33,291 nt of DNA from CAZIWX01 sp964543125 (lineage in GTDB: Bacteria; Fidelibacterota; UBA8477), in the NCBI GenBank assembly GCA_964543125.1, contig CAZIWX010000016.1, positions 1 through 33,291 of the forward strand, written 5' to 3'. This document shows positions 15,314-22,934 of this stretch, piece by piece. Numbering within the stretch: position 1 is the stretch's first letter; every line of letters starts with the position of its first letter. The notes beneath the pieces were generated by a model. That model saw only the letters and a list, made by a program, of their open reading frames with translations, ran no database searches and was not told the origin of the DNA. The position numbers and the translations under genes were made by a program.

Positions 15314-17686
15314 ATGAAAAAATTAAGTTTAATTATTTTTGGTTTGACTTTGTCTGTATTTACAGTTGTCAGAGCTCAATCATATTTAAGTGGTGATATT
15401 GGAGGGATGACCCTTACAGCAGATACGGAATGGATAGTTTTGGACTCGGTCTGGGTGGAAGATGGTGACTCACTCGCCATTGAACCGGGGACTACAGTAA
15501 AATTTACTCCTGGAATTGATGCTTACCTGATAGTTAAAAGAGGTGGATACATCCACGCTCAAGGGACAGCGAGTGACCCTATTATATTCACAAGTGCAGC
15601 CGAGAACCCACAGCCAAGGGATTGGAAAACAGTTGGTTTTTTCGGTAAAAGTACCGGTCAAAATCCGGATTGGACGGTTGATTCAACTCATAACACAGGT
15701 ATCTTACAATATATCATTATGGAATACAGCAATTGGAGTTTTGGTCTTTACAATATAGGGAGTGGAACCACGGTTGACCATATTTCAGCTATTTATGGCG
15801 GTGGATTCTATATTCTGGGTGGTAATGTGAATTTAAGTTACCTGTCCGTAAATGCTGCGTCAGGCAATGGAATGTGGATTAGGGGAGGTTATACCGGTAA
15901 TATTGATGAGGTTTTAATAAATGGAGCCGTTAGAGCCATAGATATAGGCAATCTAAACAACACCAGTTGGGAGACCCAAAGCCAAACTGACCCGGATGCT
16001 CTGCCAAGAACGAATCCAACCATTACGCATCTCACCATGACTAATATTCGTGAGCTACCGATTCGGTTTAGGTTTGGCGGTGTGGGAACGATCTCACAAT
16101 CCATACTGTATGAATATTCTTGGAATTGGACCGGAATCCGTTGCTACGATGATTACTTACTGAGTGATATTTCAATCGACAGCATTCAGCATTTTGAAGG
16201 ACATAGACCTTTAGCTGGTAATTCAAATGCGGAACAAGTTTTAACAAATGTAATCGAGGATGACCCAATGTTTGAGGGATTTGTCCCCACTAATTCCGGA
16301 AATAGAGGAGCAATGACCGGTGGAGATTGGCTTTCAAGCTGGGGAAGATTTGTCCCCCTGGACAAAGTTGCACTTGTTTATCTTACCTGGATCGGAACGG
16401 TTTTACCCGGTGACACGGTTTTTACGGATTTGCACTTTGGTTTGTCCGAAGGTAACGATATTAGTTCCGCTGATGTTGAGATCGTCTATGATCCAGTACT
16501 GTTTGATGTATGGAATGTTATCCGCAACCTGGGTTTTTATTCTGATGCTGAAGTATCCGTCGTCTCTAATGTAATGGATGATACGATCTACATTTCTCTA
16601 ACTTCAAATGCACCCTTAGATCCGGATGTTAACTGGGATGCAGTAAGGATATATTTCATTACCAAAGAAGCTTATGACGATACATCAGTCTTCATCACAC
16701 CAGTATCTGTCTTAGTAAATGAGGATAATGAGGATTATGATTTATGGACCCACAATGGCTATACACGAGCTGATGTGCCGCATATACTACTGGGTGATGT
16801 CAGTCAAAATGATGATATAACCTCCTACGATGCCTCACTGATTCTTCAAAATCTGGTCGGCTATTTTTATTTGAATAATGTGCAGGAATATGTGGCAAAT
16901 GTTAGTGGAAATGAAGGAGTAACAGCGTATGATGCCTCATTGATACAACAGTATATGGTAAACCTGATTGATCTTTTCCCCGCAGACACCGGCGGCTATT
17001 CAGCACCCGGATTTGGCGACCTGTCGATGAATAATGCTGAAATAGAGGCCGGTCAACAAATTGATATACCGCTTTACCTGTCAAATGGTGAAAATATTAT
17101 GTCGTTTGAATGGTTGATTACCTTCAATCAGGAGCATTTGAGTTATGACGAAATTATATGGTCGGATTTACTCAACGATTTCACGATTGAAGTTAATGCC
17201 GAAAATGGCGAAATCAGGGTTGCCGCTGCTGGTCCGGTTCCCGATGGCCACGAAGGTGTATTTGCAACCTTACGGTTTACGGTTGACCCAAACTTCAATG
17301 AGGGTGAAACGACGGTATCGCTAATGAACCTACGTTGGAATGAAGAAGAAATAATGACGAATGTTGCTACTGCCACTTTAACGAACGTTTTGGGTATTGG
17401 TAATTCGAATAAAAACATTCCAACTCAATTTGGATTAAGTCAAAACTACCCAAATCCCTTCAACCCGCTAACAACAATTTCATTCCAACTGCCTAGATCT
17501 GTTTTCATAAACCTTTCAATTTACAATCTGGCTGGTCAGTTGGTTAAAACATTGGTAAATGAACACAAAAATGCGGGTTATCACTCTGTGGTTTGGGATG
17601 CAAGCAGCGTCAGTTCAGGAATATATTTATACCGAATCGAAGCTGGTGAATTTAGTAAGGTGAGGAAGTGTTTAGTGGTCAAATAG
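15314..17686 (+). CDS. Secreted beta-helix / cohesin-like / dockerin protein with type IX sorting domain
   Basis: This 790-residue exported protein starts at an ATG with an ideal aaaggagga site. Residues 1-21 are a signal peptide (MKKLSLIIFGLTLSVF...VRA). Residues about 35-310 have the short recurring strands of a right-handed parallel beta-helix. A cohesin-like beta sandwich follows (about 350-480), then a type I dockerin with two duplicated Ca-binding repeats (GDVSQNDDITSYDASLILQ and SGNEGVTAYDASLIQQYMV, about 493-560). A second cohesin-like domain comes next (about 572-700), and a Por/type IX sorting domain (LSQNYPNPFNPLTTISF ... SSGIYLYRIEAGE) ends it. Cohesin-dockerin pairing normally builds complexes; here both types lie in one chain, so self-association or binding to other surface proteins is possible but is inference. 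Codon use looks more AT-rich than in the neighbours. Confidence 0.9.
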   Translation: MKKLSLIIFGLTLSVFTVVRAQSYLSGDIGGMTLTADTEWIVLDSVWVEDGDSLAIEPGTTVKFTPGIDAYLIVKRGGYIHAQGTASDPIIFTSAAENPQPRDWKTVGFFGKSTGQNPDWTVDSTHNTGILQYIIMEYSNWSFGLYNIGSGTTVDHISAIYGGGFYILGGNVNLSYLSVNAASGNGMWIRGGYTGNIDEVLINGAVRAIDIGNLNNTSWETQSQTDPDALPRTNPTITHLTMTNIRELPIRFRFGGVGTISQSILYEYSWNWTGIRCYDDYLLSDISIDSIQHFEGHRPLAGNSNAEQVLTNVIEDDPMFEGFVPTNSGNRGAMTGGDWLSSWGRFVPLDKVALVYLTWIGTVLPGDTVFTDLHFGLSEGNDISSADVEIVYDPVLFDVWNVIRNLGFYSDAEVSVVSNVMDDTIYISLTSNAPLDPDVNWDAVRIYFITKEAYDDTSVFITPVSVLVNEDNEDYDLWTHNGYTRADVPHILLGDVSQNDDITSYDASLILQNLVGYFYLNNVQEYVANVSGNEGVTAYDASLIQQYMVNLIDLFPADTGGYSAPGFGDLSMNNAEIEAGQQIDIPLYLSNGENIMSFEWLITFNQEHLSYDEIIWSDLLNDFTIEVNAENGEIRVAAAGPVPDGHEGVFATLRFTVDPNFNEGETTVSLMNLRWNEEEIMTNVATATLTNVLGIGNSNKNIPTQFGLSQNYPNPFNPLTTISFQLPRSVFINLSIYNLAGQLVKTLVNEHKNAGYHSVVWDASSVSSGIYLYRIEAGEFSKVRKCLVVK

Positions 17687-17964
17687 AAAGACAGGCTATC
17701 AATTTCATGCACCCGGCAGCGAAGGTTAGGACCTGATTTTTGGCGTGCCGGAGTTGGGTTGCCGTTTTATACGGACGGTATGATCATTACCAGGGGGAAG
17801 AAATGTTTCACGGCACGTTGAAAACAGCTCCCCAGATGCTTCAACCAACAGGGCTTGGGGCAACAATTCCGCCCCGCCACTTTAGCGCCTCCCGTGGCAA
17901 ATCAAATTAGCGGTGTTTTGACCGGGTTGAGCAGGGCTCAAGCCCCGGTTGTTAGGATCAAAAA
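17687..17964. other. Leader region of the GAF gene
   Basis: These 278 bases hold no recognised gene. A 35-codon frame at 17803-17910 has a ggggga site but no protein-like features. The right end carries the hairpin at 17921. I do not recognise a known riboswitch. Confidence 0.45.
17921..17950 (+). promoter_or_regulatory. Stem-loop just upstream of the GAF gene
   Basis: The arm accgggttgagc pairs with gctcaa-gc-cccggt (two-base bulge) around the loop agg, ending 15 bases before the ATG at 17965. No U-tract follows. Its position would let it affect ribosome access, but a regulatory role is inference. Confidence 0.45.
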
Positions 17965-18663
17965 ATGATAAGCAATGAAGTCAAGCTCGAGGTGCCAGCG
18001 GATATTCTGGAAAACTGGCAGGGAATTGCTAATATTCTGGCTGAGATGATTGGCATCCCGGCCGCATTGGTTATGCGATTTACAGACCCTTACATTGAAG
18101 TTTTTGTCTCGAGCAAAAGTAAAGGCAATCCTTACCATCCCGGGGCAAAGGAAGTATTATATGGCTCCGGTCTGTATTGCGAAACGGTGATCAAGACACA
18201 AAGCAAGCTTCACGTTCCTGACGCCCTGGCGGACGCAAGCTGGAGCAACAACCCGGATGTCAAGCTGGATATGATTTCCTATTTGGGCTTTCCCATTCTG
18301 TTGCCCAATAAGAAACCGTTTGGAACCATTTGTGTTTTGGATAACAAGCCAAACGAATATTCAAAAACAACTGAAAAGCTCATGCTGAAATTCCGTAATT
18401 TGATAGAGTCGCATCTTGAGCTGGTCTATATGAACCAAATTCTGGGTGATAAAAATAAAAAACTTACGGACTATTTGATGGAGCTTCAAGCTTTACGGGG
18501 ACTGGTTCCGATCTGTTCCAACTGCAAAAGCATCAGAGACGAGCACGGCGCCTGGCATCCCATCGAACATTATTTTATTCGGCATCCTCAGGCTGATTTT
18601 AGTCATACCATTTGCCCGGAGTGCATGAAAAAACTGTATCCGAAACATGAAGAACGTTCCTGA
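17965..18663 (+). CDS. GAF-domain sensor protein with C-terminal Cys-pair motif
   Basis: The 232 residues have no signal peptide, so the protein is cytoplasmic. Residues about 10-150 form a GAF domain (small-molecule or redox sensing), with the typical SYLGFPILLPNKKPFGTICV segment. A short helical linker (about 152-178) leads to a tail of about 54 residues with two Cys pairs, C184-x2-C187 (PICSNCKSIRDEHGAWHPIE) and C217-x2-C220 (SHTICPECMKKLYP). The same tail occurs in many bacterial signalling proteins, behind PAS/GAF sensors or response regulators, and probably binds a metal. There is no kinase, cyclase or DNA-binding output domain, so it would act through a partner. The ATG at 17965 has only a modest aggatc site before it. 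Confidence 0.8.
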   Translation: MISNEVKLEVPADILENWQGIANILAEMIGIPAALVMRFTDPYIEVFVSSKSKGNPYHPGAKEVLYGSGLYCETVIKTQSKLHVPDALADASWSNNPDVKLDMISYLGFPILLPNKKPFGTICVLDNKPNEYSKTTEKLMLKFRNLIESHLELVYMNQILGDKNKKLTDYLMELQALRGLVPICSNCKSIRDEHGAWHPIEHYFIRHPQADFSHTICPECMKKLYPKHEERS

Positions 18664-18786
18664 CAACCGCATCCTTTTTGGCTGGATAGTCTGCTGTTCG
18701 TCTGGTTGTATCCGTACGCCGGTAGGCGCTTTAAAACAGCAGGTAAGCTATATTGTCAGGCTCGTGAGATCGGGAAAAAGTAAAAG

Positions 18787-19092
18787 ATGCAAATTACCGG
18801 TTTTTGCGGAATGAGTACCGGGCTTGTAGGCCACCCGCTTATTCTTGTGGCAGTTATTAACGCCCAGCTTTTTAGCGGAAAAGCATTCGTTCAACTTCCG
18901 GGCAATAACTCCGATTTCACCGTATCCCCCGAGCCGGACGAATTAACACACCTGGTCCGGGTCAGTTATTCCGACAGCATCAATACGCCTTACTCCAAAC
19001 AGGTTCTGCCTGCGCTGGATTCTGCCAACATCGTTCAAGCAACCACGGATCGAATTTCAAGTCCTTCGTTAGCCTGGCGCCAACTGGCCTAG
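18787..19092 (+). CDS. Doubtful hypothetical ORF
   Basis: This frame of 101 codons starts at an ATG with only a weak A-rich stretch before it. The product begins MQITGFCGMSTGLVGHPLIL and then has a plausible soluble composition, but no motif, signal peptide or domain I recognise. It may be a fragment of a decayed gene or chance. Confidence 0.25.
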   Translation: MQITGFCGMSTGLVGHPLILVAVINAQLFSGKAFVQLPGNNSDFTVSPEPDELTHLVRVSYSDSINTPYSKQVLPALDSANIVQATTDRISSPSLAWRQLA

Positions 19093-19248
19093 ACCGAGTA
19101 AATTTGTGAAGCCTGGAGAATAAATTATAGTCGTTACATTACAGATTCATGAACAGCACCGGAAATTAGCGCGGACGGGTTAACCGGTCCCGTGAAAGTA
19201 TTATCAGACATCCAGCGCGTTGCCCGAACGGACGGCGATGAGTTATAG

Positions 19249-19626
19249 GTGCGGGTTCTACCCTGTTCGAGTGCGGATACAACCGGTTTCGACCCAGCCT
19301 TAATTGATAGCGATTATTGTGATAATCCCATAATTAACCCTACAGAAACCTGGTCGGCGCATACTCAGGTTGCCCATGAGAAACAGGTTCAGGACTTCAC
19401 CGTAATTATGTTGCGGGAGTGGGCGGAATATAATGGAGGCTCCGGTTATAATATTCTTTCCGATGCCAAATGTAACCAGTACCTGTGCTTTGGACCCGGG
19501 GGTGCACTTTGTTTCGAAACCTTGGTGGATTTTACCCGGAAAATATCCTGTTCAATGTACCCCTCAAACGAACCGTTTGCTTTGATGAACAACGAAACCG
19601 CTGATTATTACAACGGTTTTTTCTAA
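19249..19626 (+). CDS. Doubtful hypothetical ORF
   Basis: This frame of 125 codons opens with GTG straight after a stop codon and lacks a ribosome binding site. It encodes pieces such as QVQDFTVIMLREWAEYNGG and six cysteines but matches nothing I know. The absence of a real start suggests either the 3' part of a broken gene or chance. Confidence 0.22.
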   Translation: MRVLPCSSADTTGFDPALIDSDYCDNPIINPTETWSAHTQVAHEKQVQDFTVIMLREWAEYNGGSGYNILSDAKCNQYLCFGPGGALCFETLVDFTRKISCSMYPSNEPFALMNNETADYYNGFF

Positions 19627-19814
19627 TAAAGCGGATTAAACGGTTCTGCCCGCCTCCGCGGAGAGAAGTCACGGGTTGTTATATGGACAGAAATTAAACG
19701 TGCCGCAGCTTATACGGATCAGTATAATTATAGTTGTGGATACAAGGGGGTAGTAGCTTATTAAAAACTTAATATCCTGAGGTTGCGGAAGCACTCGTAT
19801 AGAAGAGGTCGAAG

Positions 19815-21125
19815 GTGGAAAATCATTCGCAGCACAACAGATCAGCACAGTATAAAAAAAACAGCCTGACATTAGTGGGCGCCGTATCCATGGGCACCGG
19901 GGTAATGATCGGCGCAGGCATACTGGCCCTGACGGGGCAGATTGCTGAACTTGCCGGCTCACTATTCCCGCTCGCTTTTCTTGCGGCGGCGGTGGTGACC
20001 GCTTTTAGCGCATACTCTTATGTGAAATTATCCAATGCTTACCCTTCCGCGGGGGGCATTGCCATGTTTCTGCAGAAAGCTTATGGAAAAGGGGTAATGA
20101 CAGCTGCCGGTGCGCTGCTCATGTATTTTTCGATGGTCATCAATCAGAGCCTGGTTGCAAAAACTTTTGGCACTTACAGCATACAATTATTTGATATTGA
20201 CCCTGGCGGTTGGGTAGTACCTGCTTTGGGGGTAGGGCTACTAATTTTTGCCTTTCTACTTAACATCTCCGGTAACCGTGCGATTGGTCTTTTTTCACTG
20301 CTGATGGCCTTTATCAAAATTGGTGGTATTATCGTGTTTGCCGTTGCTGGTTTGTGGGTTGCTGATTTTTCGTTTGGAAGCAACTCCGTTAGTGTGGCAA
20401 ATACACCCGCGATAGGGTTTATAGCTGCAATGGCTCTGGCAATTTTGGCTTACAAGGGATTTACCACGATCACAAATAGTGGCTCCGAGATTGTTGATCC
20501 CTATCGCAATGTTGGGCGTGCCATAATAATTTCAATTGTGATCTGCGTGGTGATTTATTTCTTGGTTGCGCTGGCTGTGGCCGGCAACCTCAGTTTGCCG
20601 AAAATCATCGCAGCCAAGGATTATGCCCTGGCAGAGGCGGCGCGTCCGGCTCTTGGTGATTACGGGTTATGGTTCATCGTTGCTTTAGCGATTGTTGCCA
20701 CTGCTTCGGGCGTTATCGCCAGTATTTTTGCGGTATCACGGATGCTGGCTATGTTGACTGACATGAAGCTGGTTCCACACAGACATTTTGGTATGCCGGG
20801 CACCATCCAAAATCATACGTTGGTTTACACCATTACGATAGCAATATTCTTGACCATATTTTTCGATTTGACCCGTATCGCATCACTAGGGGCTATTTTC
20901 TATTTATTAATGGATATTGCCGTGCATTGGGGTGTGTTGCGCCACCTTCGCCAGGAGGTGAAGGCTAATGGAACTATTCTTATTACAGCTATTATTTTCG
21001 ATGTAGTCGTATTAGGTGCATTTCTTATCGTGAAAGCATCCACCGACATGATGGTTATCTACGCAGCAGCGGCAGGGATTCTGGTTATATTCACCGGCGA
21101 GAGAATTTTCCTGCGCGAAACTTAA
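19815..21125 (+). CDS. APC-superfamily amino acid permease
   Basis: This is an inner-membrane transporter of 436 residues with about 12 hydrophobic segments. The first helix carries the conserved GTGVMIGAGILALTG motif, whose broken Gly-rich helix binds substrate in the APC fold; helix 6 follows near 200-220 with ILAYKGFTTITNSGSEI. Members import amino acids or amines with protons or sodium; the substrate is not evident here. The start is a GTG at 19815 with agagg upstream; the first 15 residues are hydrophilic and cytoplasmic. It is a single-gene unit with a terminator-like hairpin after the stop. Confidence 0.88.
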   Translation: MENHSQHNRSAQYKKNSLTLVGAVSMGTGVMIGAGILALTGQIAELAGSLFPLAFLAAAVVTAFSAYSYVKLSNAYPSAGGIAMFLQKAYGKGVMTAAGALLMYFSMVINQSLVAKTFGTYSIQLFDIDPGGWVVPALGVGLLIFAFLLNISGNRAIGLFSLLMAFIKIGGIIVFAVAGLWVADFSFGSNSVSVANTPAIGFIAAMALAILAYKGFTTITNSGSEIVDPYRNVGRAIIISIVICVVIYFLVALAVAGNLSLPKIIAAKDYALAEAARPALGDYGLWFIVALAIVATASGVIASIFAVSRMLAMLTDMKLVPHRHFGMPGTIQNHTLVYTITIAIFLTIFFDLTRIASLGAIFYLLMDIAVHWGVLRHLRQEVKANGTILITAIIFDVVVLGAFLIVKASTDMMVIYAAAAGILVIFTGERIFLRET

Positions 21126-21149
21126 AATTATAGACACACGCGGCTGATT

Positions 21150-21177
21150 GAGCATTTTAAACAAAATGCCTCTTTTC
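21150..21177 (+). terminator. Rho-independent terminator after the permease gene
   Basis: The stem gagcatttt / aaaatgcctc (one bulged base) with loop aaac is followed by tttt. It lies 25 bases after the permease stop. Confidence 0.55.
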
Positions 21178-21235
21178 CCATTCATTTTCCCGGTTGCCGG
21201 CGGTGTTTTTTTTCGTTCGTATTTGCTAATTCATT

Positions 21236-21307
21236 TAGTACGGTTTTTGCATATCAAGTGGTTGGTCCAGGAAACCGATTTCCAGGATTCACAGAAGGAG
21301 GAACCGT
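21236..21307 (+). promoter_or_regulatory. Fumarase leader, partly duplicated at 14633-14737
   Basis: The leader contains tagtacggtttttg, atatcaagt, gaaaccgattt and the ribosome binding site aaggagg. The first three blocks also occur upstream of the fumarase remnant near 14.7 kb, in a different order. That two copies kept them suggests a functional leader, but no known regulatory motif was recognised. Confidence 0.4.
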
Positions 21308-22195
21308 ATGTTCCAATACAATGAGGAAGATTTGAAAGGGCAATTGCTGGAGCTCATCAAACAGGCATCCACCGACCTGCCGCGGGATGTGGCGGCGGCG
21401 ATTCGGGCGGCCCGGGATAACGAGGATGAAGGCTCGGCCGCGAAAAATGTTTTCGGGATGCTGCTGAAAAATATCGAGGTGGCCCGGACCGGCGGCTCTC
21501 CTCTTTGTCAGGACACTGGCACTAATATCTATCATGTCCATATTCCCGAAGGTGTCTCCCTGCGTAAGCTGAAGCGCCTTATCGAAAGCGCCACCGCCGA
21601 AGCCGCCGCGCAAAGCCTGCTGCGCCCCAATGCGGTGGATTCCGTCACCGGTAAAAACACGGGCAACAACGTGGGTGAGCAACAACCCTTCATTCAGTTT
21701 GAGGAGTGGGACCGGGATGCCATCGAATTCGCGCTCATGCTCAAGGGCGGCGGCTGCGAAAATGTCTCGACCCAATACAAACTGCCGGATGCCAAACTGG
21801 GCGCCGGCCGCGATCTGGAAGGTGTTTACAAAGTCATTGTGGATGCCGTAAATGCGGCCCAGGGCTTGGGGTGTGCACCGGGTATTCTGGGAATCGGCCT
21901 GGGTGGGGACCGGGCAACATCCCATCTAACCGCCAAAACCCAGCTCTTCCGCAAGCTGCCGGATGTGAATCCCAATCCGGAGCTGGCCAAACTGGAAAAG
22001 CGACTTTACCACGACCTGAACAAGCTGGGCATCGGTCCCATGGGATTTGGCGGTAAAACAACGGTACTGGGTGTGAAGATCGGCGCCGTGCATCGTCTGC
22101 CGGCCTCATTTTTTGTCTCGATGGCTTATATGTGCTGGGCCTGCCGGCGGCATAGTATGACCTTAACGGCTTCCGGGGAGGTGCAATATGATTAA
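21308..22195 (+). CDS. Class I fumarate hydratase, alpha subunit (N-terminal catalytic domain)
   Basis: With the next gene this forms an oxygen-sensitive [4Fe-4S] hydro-lyase that interconverts fumarate and malate in the TCA cycle. The 295 residues are a complete Fumerase domain. The likely cluster ligands are C67 (PLCQDTGT), C189 (GLGCAPG) and C276 (SMAYMCWA), spaced much as in single-chain E. coli FumA. KNTGNNVGEQQP is another family motif. The ATG has an excellent aaggaggaacc site. The gene overlaps the beta gene by 8 bases. L(+)-tartrate dehydratase is built the same way and cannot be fully excluded, but linkage to tartrate genes is absent. Confidence 0.92.
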   Translation: MFQYNEEDLKGQLLELIKQASTDLPRDVAAAIRAARDNEDEGSAAKNVFGMLLKNIEVARTGGSPLCQDTGTNIYHVHIPEGVSLRKLKRLIESATAEAAAQSLLRPNAVDSVTGKNTGNNVGEQQPFIQFEEWDRDAIEFALMLKGGGCENVSTQYKLPDAKLGAGRDLEGVYKVIVDAVNAAQGLGCAPGILGIGLGGDRATSHLTAKTQLFRKLPDVNPNPELAKLEKRLYHDLNKLGIGPMGFGGKTTVLGVKIGAVHRLPASFFVSMAYMCWACRRHSMTLTASGEVQYD

Positions 22196-22772
22196 GCTGG
22201 AATTACCGGTTAGCGAACAAGTGATCCGTGAACTCAGGATCGGCGACGAAGTATCCATCAGCGGAAGCATGGTGACGGCCCGGGATGCGGCGCATAAATA
22301 TATTCACGAGAATTGGCCCGACTGGCTGCATCCGATTCTGAACGACGGTATGATTTACCATTGCGGCCCCATTGTGAAGCAGCATGCGGATGGTCATTGG
22401 AGCTTTGTGGCGGCCGGTCCCACCACCTCGATTCGGGAAGAACCTTATGAAGCCGCCGTGATGGAGCATTACAAAGTACGGGCGGTCATCGGCAAAGGGG
22501 GGATGCGGGAGAAAACCCTGGCCGGTTTGCAGAACGTGGGCGGCGTTTACCTGCATGCCATTGGTGGTCTGGCGGCGGTATTGGCCCGCAGCGTGGTGAA
22601 GGTTCACAATGTGTATATGCTGGCCGAGCTGGGCGTGCCGGAGGCTTTCTGGCATATCGAGGTGCGGGATTTCCCGGCGGTGGTGACCATGGACAGTCAT
22701 GGCGGATCGTTACACAAGACCGTCAAAGCCCACTCTGACCGCGTGGCGGAGTCACTTATTTTTCAGCATTAA
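22188..22772 (+). CDS. Class I fumarate hydratase, beta subunit (C-terminal domain)
   Basis: This 194-residue Fumerase_C domain protein is the partner of the alpha subunit. It shows GSMVTARDAAHKYI near the N-terminus, GPTTSIREEPYE, GKGGMREKTLAGLQ and the C-terminal MDSHGGSLHK region, all part of the substrate-binding swivelling domain. The length is normal. The start overlaps the alpha stop by 8 bases with ggggagg upstream, which points to translational coupling. A terminator follows 25 bases after the stop. Confidence 0.92.
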   Translation: MIKLELPVSEQVIRELRIGDEVSISGSMVTARDAAHKYIHENWPDWLHPILNDGMIYHCGPIVKQHADGHWSFVAAGPTTSIREEPYEAAVMEHYKVRAVIGKGGMREKTLAGLQNVGGVYLHAIGGLAAVLARSVVKVHNVYMLAELGVPEAFWHIEVRDFPAVVTMDSHGGSLHKTVKAHSDRVAESLIFQH

Positions 22773-22796
22773 CCGGATAGAAATCGCGGTTATCCC

Positions 22797-22833
22797 AACG
22801 CCTGTCAGGAACATTGCCCGGGCAGGCGTTTTT
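22797..22833 (+). terminator. Rho-independent terminator after the fumarase operon
   Basis: The stem aacgcctg / caggcgtt, with an 18-base loop that can extend the pairing, is followed by tttta. It lies between the fumarase beta stop and the PBP gene. Confidence 0.75.
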
Positions 22834-22934
22834 ATTGCGTCAGGGATTTTATTTTCATGTGCCGCAATTATATTCTTTACCTATGAACCCTGCGGCCACG
22901 AATGAAAAGACTCCGGAACTGATTGAAGCTTTCC

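Larger units (their letters stand above)
18664..19814. other. Long stretch without a confident gene
   Basis: These 1151 bases lie between the GAF gene and the permease. They hold only the two doubtful frames listed separately. An 8-bp inverted repeat, ctgctgtt/aacagcag, frames about 55 bases between 18692 and 18747. The sequence gives an impression of decayed coding DNA, but I cannot assign an ancestor. Confidence 0.45.

Noticed and set aside
17803..17910. A 35-codon frame with a ggggga site before the GAF gene
   Set aside because: It is short, Pro/Arg-rich and without recognisable features; one upstream purine run is not enough.
17687..17964. Possible riboswitch upstream of the GAF gene
   Set aside because: There are hairpins, but I could not match the conserved core of any known riboswitch class.
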